Assembly: GCF_004123835.1 (NCBI RefSeq)
Contig: NZ_MZMU01000003.1
Coordinates: forward strand, 868,001-932,000
Source of the DNA: Rhizobium leguminosarum
Lineage (GTDB): Bacteria; Pseudomonadota; Alphaproteobacteria; Rhizobiales; Rhizobiaceae
Direction: 5' to 3'
Length of the DNA: 64,000 nt
Positions within the stretch are counted from its first letter, which is position 1; every line of letters begins with the position of its first letter. Positions 57,344 to 63,531 of the stretch are shown here, piece by piece. The notes under the pieces were generated by a model, which did no database searches, was not told the origin of the DNA, and saw only the letters and a list, made by a program, of their open reading frames with translations. The translations under genes and the position numbers were made by a program.

Positions 57344-58471
57344 TCATGAAGTTCCCTCGACGCTGTCATGGTCCGTTTGAACCCCGTAATGAACGGCGAC
57401 TTCGCCAATTTCCGCCATGCCTTCGGCGAGAACGGACATGAGCTGTAGACGGCGGTCCGGTCGCATGAACGACAATCCGCGTGCAATTGCGTCACGCCAC
57501 GACTGACCGCGTTCCCACGCCTCGCAATAGGCCAGCGCAAGATCGGAATGGCGGCGTGTCGCGCCCATCGCTTCGAAAAGATGGGAGGCCTGCTGCACGT
57601 CCTTTTCGCGCTTGAGCACGCCATTGTCGTCATTCTCACGCCGCGAGGCGACGATCAGCTTGTGAACTGCATAGCGCTCCGGAGTGGGAACATTGACCGT
57701 AATGCCGCTCTTGTGAAGGATCACGGTCCTGATCGGGTTGTAGATGAGATAATCGAGGAATCTGAGCGGTTCTGCGGAAATTCCTCCAAGGGCCGGCATA
57801 TCGGCGGGTTTGTGCTGATTGTCGTCGCTGCCCGTATTCGGCGTCAGAAATTCGACCTTGTAGTTCTTCGCGTTCACGAACTGGGTCGAGCGCGTGGGGT
57901 GGTTGAGATGCGGGACCTCTCGGAACGTCGGGTCCAGTTTTTCGAGAACCTCGCCTAAGGGAGGGATGCTGTCGTTGACCGCCGTCGAGATCGAATGGAA
58001 TTGGGCGAAGTCGGCATCGCTCGTCTGCATAAGCGACGCCGGCAGCCGAACGCCGAGAATGCCGGAATAGGTCTGGAATGCCACGGTTCCGACGAGAACC
58101 GCGTGCAGACGGAAGAGCCCTGCATTGGCAAGCGCCTCGATGACGTCGCCGGTAAACCTGGGCGGTGCGTTCATGCCGCCTTCTCTCGTAAGAGTGGCCA
58201 CCATTCGCCGGCGGTTTCGGAGATCATCCTTGATCGCGCCGAAGTCCGTCACTCTTTTCGTAAGCTCCTCGTCATTCTTTGGTCCGACATAAGACCGCTT
58301 GACGCCGTCTTGGCCCGGATGATCGAAATACCAGTATTCCTTGCCCTTCACGGGGACGGAGACGAACCGACCCTCCAGCGGGAACTCGGCGACAAAACTT
58401 CCGTCCAGCGCACGCTGGCCGAGCTCCGCCAGCATGGTCTGGTACATCAAATCGATCTCACGGATGGGCAC
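57344..58471 (-). CDS. GSU2403-type nucleotidyltransferase-fold protein
   Basis: A 375-residue protein. The N-terminal part has EYWYFDHPGQDGVKRSYVGP, the catalytic-looking core is VLVGTVAFQTYSGILG (from residue 127) followed by SDADFAQF (D152, D154), and the C-terminus has RYAVHKLIVASRR and EKDVQQASHLFEAM. This is the pattern of the GSU2403 family in the Pol-beta-type nucleotidyltransferase fold, related to MNT/AbiEii-like proteins. The GTG at 58471 is the start: GGAG lies seven bases upstream, while the frame beyond it is made of two repeat copies. Two 30-bp inverted repeats lie directly upstream. Confidence 0.75.
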   Translation of the reverse strand: MPIREIDLMYQTMLAELGQRALDGSFVAEFPLEGRFVSVPVKGKEYWYFDHPGQDGVKRSYVGPKNDEELTKRVTDFGAIKDDLRNRRRMVATLTREGGMNAPPRFTGDVIEALANAGLFRLHAVLVGTVAFQTYSGILGVRLPASLMQTSDADFAQFHSISTAVNDSIPPLGEVLEKLDPTFREVPHLNHPTRSTQFVNAKNYKVEFLTPNTGSDDNQHKPADMPALGGISAEPLRFLDYLIYNPIRTVILHKSGITVNVPTPERYAVHKLIVASRRENDDNGVLKREKDVQQASHLFEAMGATRRHSDLALAYCEAWERGQSWRDAIARGLSFMRPDRRLQLMSVLAEGMAEIGEVAVHYGVQTDHDSVEGTS

Positions 58472-58483
58472 GGATTTTCTCCG

Positions 58484-58513
58484 GTTATAACTTTCTTGTA
58501 AAAAGATTATAAC
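58484..58513. promoter_or_regulatory. 30-bp inverted repeat A upstream of the nucleotidyltransferase gene
   Basis: GTTATAA, 16 bases, TTATAAC, with partial inner symmetry. It lies 12 bp before the GTG start, just upstream of its ribosome-binding site. Repeat B, 66 bp upstream, has about 26 of 30 bases identical when read on the inverse strand. Confidence 0.65.
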
Positions 58514-58549
58514 ACCGCGTTCAACCGACCGAAGCCCATCCTTCCTCTG

Positions 58550-58579
58550 GTTATAATTTTTCTGCAGGAAAGTTATAAC
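58550..58579. promoter_or_regulatory. 30-bp inverted repeat B
   Basis: Same arms (GTTATAA/TTATAAC) and spacing as repeat A. Both copies are followed on the minus strand by a purine-rich GAGGAA or GGAGAA. Confidence 0.65.
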
Positions 58580-58712
58580 GGAGGTGCGGTTGAACGGGAG
58601 CGGTGCATTGGCATCGCATGAATCGAGTTCGATGGCCCGCGCTTTCGAATCAACCGGAACGAGTCCCCAAGTGATTCGTTGAGTCGCGTGTCCAGTGTGA
58701 GGGGGCGGCGCC

Positions 58713-58952
58713 ATGAGCAGGCGACGAAGGTTCAAGCCGGTGAAGATCACCATCAATGGCAAGGTGAGGACGGTCTATAATGTCGTTCAGGCCGGCAACA
58801 CTTTGCTGAACGATTGGCCCGAACAGACGCCGGCGGCCAAGGTGGCCGAGCGGCTTGTGCTTGATGTGTTCAATGATGCCGCTGGGCCCGAGCAGGTGCG
58901 CCGCGCATTCATTACGGCGGCCAAGGCCAGCGACATCAAGTTCAGCTCCTGA
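58713..58952 (+). CDS. DUF982 protein
   Basis: A 79-residue protein of the rhizobial DUF982 family (FKPVKITINGKVRTVYNVVQAGNTLLNDWPEQTPAAKVAERLVLD). These small proteins are numerous in Rhizobiales; function unknown. GTGAGGGGG precedes the ATG. Confidence 0.82.
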   Translation: MSRRRRFKPVKITINGKVRTVYNVVQAGNTLLNDWPEQTPAAKVAERLVLDVFNDAAGPEQVRRAFITAAKASDIKFSS

Positions 58953-58978
58953 TCGGCGGTGTCTGGCAAAGCCCTGGC

Positions 58979-59203
58979 TCACTTCCATGACACGTGCTCC
59001 TGGTTTCGCAGATCCCGGGTTTTGAACTGCGTCTCCATCCAGGCGGCCGAGACGATGGCGGCGAGGAAGCCGAAGGTGAGGCAGGCGATGGCCTGGATCC
59101 GCCACGAGACGAAGGTGACCGGCGGTGGGCTGACGGGCTTTTGCGCGCATTCGCCGGGCGGGCAGGCGCAGCCGGAAAAGGCCTTGATCAGGCAATCGCT
59201 CAT
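58979..59203 (-). CDS. small membrane protein of the prophage region
   Basis: A 74-residue protein: a cysteine-rich N-terminus (SDCLIKAFSGCACPPGEC), a membrane helix (IQAIACLTFGFLAAIVSAAW) and a charged tail. It overlaps the upstream small gene by ATGA and is the last of a leftward trio that starts at 59711. No family recognised. Confidence 0.62.
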   Translation of the reverse strand: MSDCLIKAFSGCACPPGECAQKPVSPPPVTFVSWRIQAIACLTFGFLAAIVSAAWMETQFKTRDLRNQEHVSWK

Positions 59204-59436
59204 GCTGGGTCGCCTTTCACCGTGTCGATGGCGGCGAGGATCTTCCGGTGAAGCGGGCAGCCGTGATCGTCGCTGCCGTCGAAAAAGCGTTCGGCCTCCA
59301 CCAGCGCCTGCAGGAGATCGGGTGCCCCGGCGGTGAAGCGGGCCTTGGCGCGGGTGTTTTCGACTGTCCCGGCCTGTCGGGCGGCAGGAAGGGAAGGGCT
59401 CTCGGTTGAAGCCGGTGTCGGATTGGCGGCAGACAT
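59200..59436 (-). CDS. small hypothetical prophage protein
   Basis: A 78-residue protein with a polar Ser/Thr/Pro N-terminus and a helical part (APDLLQALVEAERFFDGSDDHGCPLHRKILAAI). GAGGAAAACGGAG precedes the ATG at 59436. The pattern DLLxALxEAxxFF with a following CP/H is seen in small phage proteins of unknown role. Middle gene of the leftward trio. Confidence 0.65.
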   Translation of the reverse strand: MSAANPTPASTESPSLPAARQAGTVENTRAKARFTAGAPDLLQALVEAERFFDGSDDHGCPLHRKILAAIDTVKGDPA

Positions 59437-59447
59437 CTCCGTTTTCC

Positions 59448-59711
59448 TCAGGCGTAGAATTGATCATTGTTGGCGATGCCCATGATCTCGCGGGCATAGC
59501 GGTAATGCTCCGCGACGGACGCGCTTGCGCCGCGCAGCCAGGACGGACCGCGGATCGAATGTTCGGGTCGGCGCAGAAAGGCAAAGCCAAGCGCGCCCAT
59601 GCGCTGGGCCTCGATCGCCATGTAGGCGCGGCAGTCGCCGATCGTCTGCGCGCCATTCCAGCGGGCATCCCGCTTGCTTTCCTCGGTCTCGATCTTGCGA
59701 ATGTGCTGCAT
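59448..59711 (-). CDS. small hypothetical prophage protein
   Basis: An 87-residue protein (RKIETEESKRDARWNGAQTIGDCRAYMAIEAQRMG...) of unknown family. GAGAGGACAGGGCG decides the ATG at 59711. It is the first gene of the leftward trio, and two repressor-type operators lie 40-90 bp upstream, so the trio is probably held silent by the prophage repressor. Confidence 0.68.
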   Translation of the reverse strand: MQHIRKIETEESKRDARWNGAQTIGDCRAYMAIEAQRMGALGFAFLRRPEHSIRGPSWLRGASASVAEHYRYAREIMGIANNDQFYA

Positions 59712-59750
59712 CGCCCTGTCCTCTCGCCCGTTTGATCGGCTAAGAGAAAA

Positions 59751-59765
59751 GGTATATATCATACC
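59751..59765. promoter_or_regulatory. repressor operator OL1
   Basis: GGTAT-ATATC-ATACC, perfect arms of the 15-bp operator found five times around the repressor gene. Confidence 0.75.
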
Positions 59766-59785
59766 CTATTGCGTCAACATCAAAA

Positions 59786-59800
59786 GGTATAAAAAATACC
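59786..59800. promoter_or_regulatory. repressor operator OL2
   Basis: GGTAT-AAAAA-ATACC, perfect arms, 35 bp from OL1. A TTGACG that could be a leftward -35 lies between the two. Confidence 0.75.
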
Positions 59801-59801
59801 T

Positions 59802-60401
59802 CTCTGATTGACGGGGTACGAATCATAGGTCTATGTCTGGGACAAGTGATTGGGCGACCGGGTGCAACTCCCGAGCTGACGAAGCCCAGCGGCGCGGGAA
59901 GCGAAAGTCCTTAAGTGCGCTGTCAGAAAATCAGGACGAGGGCGAAGCGAATGGCCCCTCTGGCACGTGTCCCATCCCGGCTCCGGCCTTCAGGACTTGG
60001 CCAATGCTCTCCCGGCTTCATGGGCTTTGCTCATGGGGTAGGGGGAAGCTTTGGCCGGAACCCTCCCTCACCAGCCTTCAGGAACCTTCTCCTCCTAAGC
60101 CTGAGAGATAGGAGTGAGAGCTGAAGTTGAAGTATGATGATGAAAGCAAAAAAGGAGGTCGCCGGCACGAAATCGAAATCACCGACGAGGTGATCGAGGC
60201 GGATGGATGCCGCGCCACCATGGGAGAAGAGCTGCCGAAGGATATGTTCTCCCCGTGGCCATTCGCTCCATCCTGGTGGCGATGACGAGAGTGGTGCGCG
60301 AACGGCATCCGGAGCTTCCACAATTTGTGGTTTCAGAGGGTGAATCGTCTCGATACCCCTCGTGATCCCAGCGGGGGATCGGCGAGCTTCGGAGCGAAAT
60401 C
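59802..60401. other. region without a secure gene
   Basis: About 600 bases between the leftward operator region and the micro-protein gene. It holds only one weak candidate ORF (60127-60285). The frame at 59833-60111 is polar, lacks a ribosome-binding site and has no recognisable content. Confidence 0.45.
60127..60285 (+). CDS. possible 52-residue protein
   Basis: A TTG-initiated frame with acidic-basic N-terminus (KYDDESKKGGRRHEIEITDE) and a tryptophan-rich end (FSPWPFAPSWWR). AGGAGTGAGAG lies upstream but about 13 bases from the TTG; a CTG in the same frame would be better placed. Composition looks coding but support is weak. Confidence 0.3.
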   Translation: MKYDDESKKGGRRHEIEITDEVIEADGCRATMGEELPKDMFSPWPFAPSWWR

Positions 60402-60506
60402 CTACAGGCCGTACATCTCGCGCGCGGCGCTGTACGCCAGGAGCAATACCGCTAGTGTGACGATATAGAACCAGATTCGGCCGGCGCGTGAGGAAGGGCG
60501 GATCAT
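60402..60506 (-). CDS. 34-residue membrane micro-protein
   Basis: MIRPSSRAGRIWFYIVTL then LLLAYSAAREMYGL: basic N-terminus and a single membrane helix. AGGAAACAGG precedes the ATG. It lies downstream of the repressor gene on the same strand and may be co-transcribed with it. Confidence 0.55.
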   Translation of the reverse strand: MIRPSSRAGRIWFYIVTLAVLLLAYSAAREMYGL

Positions 60507-60568
60507 CCTGTTTCCTATTGAAATATGGTTTGTTCGCGGCGTTATTTCCGAGCCTTGAGCTCTCGTCC

Positions 60569-61216
60569 TTACATCTCGATGATCGATCGGCGGACGCGGC
60601 CGACGATGGTGACGGCGCCCTGGAATTCCGGTGGCGGCACGTCTTCGTAGGACGCCGGCTGGAAGGGCGGGTCGTCGTTCGGGCGATAGCGCTTGTAGGT
60701 TGCAGCTCCCGTCTCGTCGGCGACGACATAAAGCGCGTTCGGCGCCAGGCGCTTGTCGCGCAGATTGACGAAAATGATCGAGCCCGGCGGGGAGATCTTG
60801 TTCATCGAATTGCCTTCGACCTCGAGCGCGATCCATTCGCCATCGGGCAGGTCGAGGGCGGCGACCGTCGGGAATTCCGAAAAATCGGTGATCGGCGCCT
60901 GCTCGCTCAGCTGGCCGGCACTGACCCAGGAGATCTTCGGCACATCGGCGACGGAGGCGGGCAGCTCATCCGGATCGAGCGCGTTGCCGGTGCCGAACTG
61001 CAGCCAGTTGAGATTGACCTTGAACGCGCGGGCATACTTCTTCGCGTCGGCAATGCCGAAGCCGTTGCGACCGGATTCATGCGCCTTGTAGACATTGGCA
61101 TTCCAGCCGAACCGATCGACGATCGCCTTCGGCCCGGCAAAGCCGGCATTCTTCCTGGCCATGACGAGGCGCTTTGCGCGTTCTTCGCGCTCAAATTGTT
61201 CCTGATCTTTCAACAT
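60569..61216 (-). CDS. LexA/CI-type prophage repressor
   Basis: A 215-residue repressor. The N-terminal part is an XRE-type helix-turn-helix (RLVMARKNAGFAGPKAIVDRFGWNANVYKAHESGRNG). The C-terminal S24 peptidase has the catalytic S137 (GNSM) and K175 (ATYKRY) with a predicted cleavage site A100-G101. Such repressors maintain lysogeny and cleave themselves when RecA filaments form. Three copies of a 15-bp operator lie directly in front of its start and two more at 59.75 kb, so it controls itself, the rightward early operon and the leftward trio. Confidence 0.9.
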   Translation of the reverse strand: MLKDQEQFEREERAKRLVMARKNAGFAGPKAIVDRFGWNANVYKAHESGRNGFGIADAKKYARAFKVNLNWLQFGTGNALDPDELPASVADVPKISWVSAGQLSEQAPITDFSEFPTVAALDLPDGEWIALEVEGNSMNKISPPGSIIFVNLRDKRLAPNALYVVADETGAATYKRYRPNDDPPFQPASYEDVPPPEFQGAVTIVGRVRRSIIEM

Positions 61217-61231
61217 GATATAAAAAATACC
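61217..61231. promoter_or_regulatory. repressor operator OR3 (next to the repressor start)
   Basis: GATAT-AAAAA-ATACC, one base off the consensus, adjoining the repressor start codon: well placed for autorepression. Confidence 0.7.
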
Positions 61232-61240
61232 CTAAATTAA

Positions 61241-61255
61241 GGTACATGTCATGCC
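61241..61255. promoter_or_regulatory. repressor operator OR2
   Basis: GGTAC-ATGTC-ATGCC, two bases off the consensus GGTAT-N5-ATACC. Confidence 0.6.
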
Positions 61256-61264
61256 CTAATGTGC

Positions 61265-61292
61265 TTGACATATCGGGTATTAATTGTACCCT
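61265..61292 (+). promoter_or_regulatory. rightward early promoter
   Basis: TTGACA (61265-61270), 16 bases, TACCCT (61287-61292). The operator at 61276-61290 lies between and over these boxes, so repressor binding would block it. The expected start point is at the ATG at 61300. Confidence 0.55.
61276..61290. promoter_or_regulatory. repressor operator OR1
   Basis: GGTAT-TAATT-GTACC, one base off the consensus, inside the rightward promoter. Confidence 0.7.
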
Positions 61293-61299
61293 AATCGCC

Positions 61300-61362
61300 A
61301 TGACAAACACCGACATCATCAACAACGGTCCAGCCTTTCGGACTGGGGAGCCGACGCCATGA
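61300..61362 (+). CDS. 20-residue leader ORF, possibly leaderless
   Basis: An ATG at 61300 opens 20 codons (MTNTDIINNG...) ending in TGA that overlaps the next start as ATGA. The predicted transcription start coincides with the ATG and no ribosome-binding site exists, which fits leaderless translation. It may serve only to couple translation to the next gene. Confidence 0.4.
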   Translation: MTNTDIINNGPAFRTGEPTP

Positions 61363-61550
61363 GGTTCACCATTTCCTCGGAGGAGAAGCTCGCCATGGAC
61401 GTCATGCCGACCGGCGTCGTCATTCACCGGCCGCAAGGGCCAAGGGGCGGGCGGATGTCTGTGATCCCCGTTCGCAACGAGGATATCCCCTTCCTCGCCA
61501 AGGCCCTGCAGCAGGTGCTGAACGCCAACCGGGAGGTGGAATCGCTATGA
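61359..61550 (+). CDS. small early prophage protein
   Basis: A 63-residue protein (MRFTISSEEKLAMDVMPTG, then VIPVRNEDIPFLAKALQQVL) of unknown family. GGGGAG lies eight bases before the ATG, and it overlaps genes at both ends. The Cro position suggests a regulator, but no helix-turn-helix is visible. Confidence 0.68.
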   Translation: MRFTISSEEKLAMDVMPTGVVIHRPQGPRGGRMSVIPVRNEDIPFLAKALQQVLNANREVESL

Positions 61551-61765
61551 CCATCTCCACCACAACACCCGCCGGCGAGTTCCAGCGCCGCGGAGCCCGC
61601 TACACCGGCTGCCCGATCTGCGGCAAGGCGCTGTCGATCGCCGAGGTGATCGAGCGCCACTGCGAAAATTGCGACCGGCCGACGCGCCCGAAAGAGATCA
61701 GCGAGACGATGATCCCGCCCGGCTCTCAGCCGATCACCAACTCCGATAGCCCAGCCCCTCCCTGA
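61547..61765 (+). CDS. small zinc-ribbon prophage protein
   Basis: A 72-residue protein with two CxxC pairs, CPICGKA and CENCDRP, giving a probable single zinc ribbon. It overlaps the previous gene by ATGA. A 10-bp hairpin (GCTGGCGTCG/CGACGCCAGC, 61778-61811) follows its stop; the remaining bases to 61987 show no gene. Confidence 0.68.
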   Translation: MTISTTTPAGEFQRRGARYTGCPICGKALSIAEVIERHCENCDRPTRPKEISETMIPPGSQPITNSDSPAPP

Positions 61766-61987
61766 CGGCTATCGGTGGCTGGCGTCGTCGCCCTCCCTCG
61801 GCGACGCCAGCATCCCCGGCGCGACGATGTCGTGCCCGACCCAGGCGGCGGCCTGGCAGACGACCGGAGCCTTTGCTCCCAGAGCCGGGGCTCCGGTTGT
61901 CATCCGTGAAAAATCAAAGACGTTGTTGGCACCCGCTTCGGGCGGGAACGGCGGGCCGCGTTCGAAATCGGAAAGAAGGATCAAGCG

Positions 61988-62266
61988 ATGAGCATCCAGC
62001 TCAAGGCCACCCCGGCGCAGCAAGGCGCCCACATGAACGCGCTCGAACTCTTCCGCACCGGCCGGGACTATATCGAGATCGCGGCCCACCTCGGGGTGTC
62101 GGTGCCGTCGGTGGAAACCGAGATCCACCGGCTTCGAAGCGCCGAGAAGGGCGACACCGCCCAGCAGGACCATGCCGGCTCAGAGATCCGGCGGTTTACC
62201 CGCCGCGCCGCGAGGCCTGGCGCCCCGGTGAACTTTGCCGGCGGGCGACGGAGGCTGCGGGTTTGA
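61988..62266 (+). CDS. small helix-turn-helix prophage protein
   Basis: A 92-residue basic protein with a helix-turn-helix-like segment (ALELFRTGRDYIEIAAHLGVSVPSVETEIHRLR). GAAGGATCAAGCG precedes the ATG. DNA binding is likely; the target is unknown. Its stop overlaps the TTG of the next gene. Confidence 0.65.
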   Translation: MSIQLKATPAQQGAHMNALELFRTGRDYIEIAAHLGVSVPSVETEIHRLRSAEKGDTAQQDHAGSEIRRFTRRAARPGAPVNFAGGRRRLRV

Positions 62267-62664
62267 AGAGGCCATCTCAATCGGGAAAGCGACATCGCAT
62301 GGGTAAGGAAACAGTGACCAAGGACATCATGGACATCCTCAGCCCGGTGCTGGGGGAGGAGCTGGCGGCAGCCGTCATCGAGCATCGCAAGCGCACGCTG
62401 AAGAAGCCGCTGACGGCTTATGCCGCGCGGATGCAGGCCAGGGAATATCTGATGACCGGCGATCCGGTCGGCGCCGCCGAGATGCAGATCTTCCGCGGCT
62501 GGCAGGCGATCAAATGCGACTGGTACCTCAAGGAGAAGGCGAGGGAGGCCGGGTCGATCAACAGCAGCACGAGAAGGACAGCAGTGGATGCCGCACGAGA
62601 TTTCCCCTCTGGTGAAGGTCATTTCGGGGATGCTTTCTGGCTTCCCGGCATCCGCAGGCACTGA
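62263..62664 (+). CDS. prophage protein, unknown
   Basis: A 133-residue protein starting from a TTG that overlaps the previous stop (TTGA) with GGAGG eight bases upstream; an ATG 12 codons later (MGKETVTKDI) lacks a site. The core MDILSPVLGEELAAAVIEHRKRTLKKPLTAYAARMQAREYL resembles small phage proteins next to replication genes. Its last 26 codons overlap the next gene in another frame. Confidence 0.6.
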   Translation: MKRPSQSGKRHRMGKETVTKDIMDILSPVLGEELAAAVIEHRKRTLKKPLTAYAARMQAREYLMTGDPVGAAEMQIFRGWQAIKCDWYLKEKAREAGSINSSTRRTAVDAARDFPSGEGHFGDAFWLPGIRRH

Positions 62665-63028
62665 TCCCGACATGCAGATCCGCGCCTATCTCGTCGCCGT
62701 CGAGGGCCTTCCGGCAGAGGCGGTCTGGCGGGCCGCCAAACGCTTCATCTCCGGCCAGGTCAGGGACCATAACCGCGCCTTTGCCCCGAGCAGTGCCAGC
62801 TTTGCCGAGGAGTGTCGGCATCAGCAGGCGGCGATCGAGGTGGAGCGCCGCCCGCGCCTGGAAGCAGAGCCCGAGGTGCTGCAGCCGAAAGTGCCGGCCT
62901 ACAAGATGCAGCTGCTGCGCGATGCAGCCAATGGCAGCCGCAACGCCAAGCGGGAGCTCGCCCGCATGTTTCCCGACAATCCGATCATCGCCCGCGCCGC
63001 GCTAGATGCACAGGAGGCCACCAAGTGA
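62588..63028 (+). CDS. prophage protein, unknown
   Basis: A 146-residue protein (ISPLVKVISGMLSGFPASAG, AYLVAVEGLPAEAVWRAAKRFISGQV, then a helical basic C-terminus). GAAGGA precedes the ATG. The VEGLPxxAVxxAxxxFxxG pattern is typical of phage-encoded replication-associated proteins, but I cannot name the family. It overlaps the GcrA-like gene by GTGA. Confidence 0.65.
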   Translation: MPHEISPLVKVISGMLSGFPASAGTDPDMQIRAYLVAVEGLPAEAVWRAAKRFISGQVRDHNRAFAPSSASFAEECRHQQAAIEVERRPRLEAEPEVLQPKVPAYKMQLLRDAANGSRNAKRELARMFPDNPIIARAALDAQEATK

Positions 63029-63324
63029 CCATCACCTTTTGGACGGAAGACAAGATCGTCAAGGCGGAAAAGCTTTGGAGGGAAGGGCTGTCGGCCAGAG
63101 AAATCGCCAACCTGTTCGGCTCGAAGAAGAACACCGTCATCAACATGGCGCACCGCAACCGCGACAGGTTCCCCTCCAGGCAGGACACCTGGCATCCGCA
63201 TCCGAAGGCAGGCCCGCCCGTCCAGCCGATCCGCCACCCGGACCGGGTGACGCGGGTGACCCGGTCGGGCGCGCATGTGACGATGCCGCGCGTGCCCAGC
63301 ATCGATGGGCCTGCGGAGCCATGA
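63025..63324 (+). CDS. GcrA-like regulator of the prophage
   Basis: A 99-residue protein whose first 50 residues match the DNA-binding part of GcrA: FWTEDKIVKAEKLWREGLSA, then REIANLFGSKKNTVINMAHR. GcrA binds sigma70-RNA polymerase and promoters that carry CcrM-methylated GANTC. The C-terminal sigma-binding part is replaced by a short Pro/Arg tail. The GTG at 63025 overlaps the previous stop, with AGGAGG ahead. A phage copy could redirect host cell-cycle transcription. Confidence 0.8.
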   Translation: MTITFWTEDKIVKAEKLWREGLSAREIANLFGSKKNTVINMAHRNRDRFPSRQDTWHPHPKAGPPVQPIRHPDRVTRVTRSGAHVTMPRVPSIDGPAEP

Positions 63325-63518
63325 GCCAGGTCACCCCACGCGAAACCGAAGTGATCCGCTGGATGGCGGAGGGCAAGACCGCCGCCGAGATCGGCACCAT
63401 TCTCGGCATCTCGCCGATCACCGTGAATACGCACATCGCCAACGCCAAGATGAAGCTCGGCGTCTTCAAGGAAACGGCGCTGGTCGCAGCGGCACTCAGA
63501 AACGGCATCATTCGATAG
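63321..63518 (+). CDS. LuxR-type helix-turn-helix protein
   Basis: A 65-residue protein that is only a LuxR/FixJ-type DNA-binding domain: TPRETEVIRWMAEGKTAAEIG, then LGISPITVNTHIANAKMKLGV. There is no receiver or signal domain, so it is probably a constitutive prophage regulator. It overlaps the GcrA-like gene by ATGA. Confidence 0.87.
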   Translation: MSQVTPRETEVIRWMAEGKTAAEIGTILGISPITVNTHIANAKMKLGVFKETALVAAALRNGIIR

Positions 63519-63531
63519 AAGGACGATCAGC

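Noticed and set aside
58484..58579. Two 30-bp repeats considered as a CRISPR or a dif/Xer site
   Set aside because: Only two copies in inverted orientation with a 36-bp gap and no cas genes; arms do not resemble the dif consensus. Regulatory palindromes fit better.
59833..60111. 92-codon frame in the prophage region
   Set aside because: No ribosome-binding site, polar low-information translation, no family.
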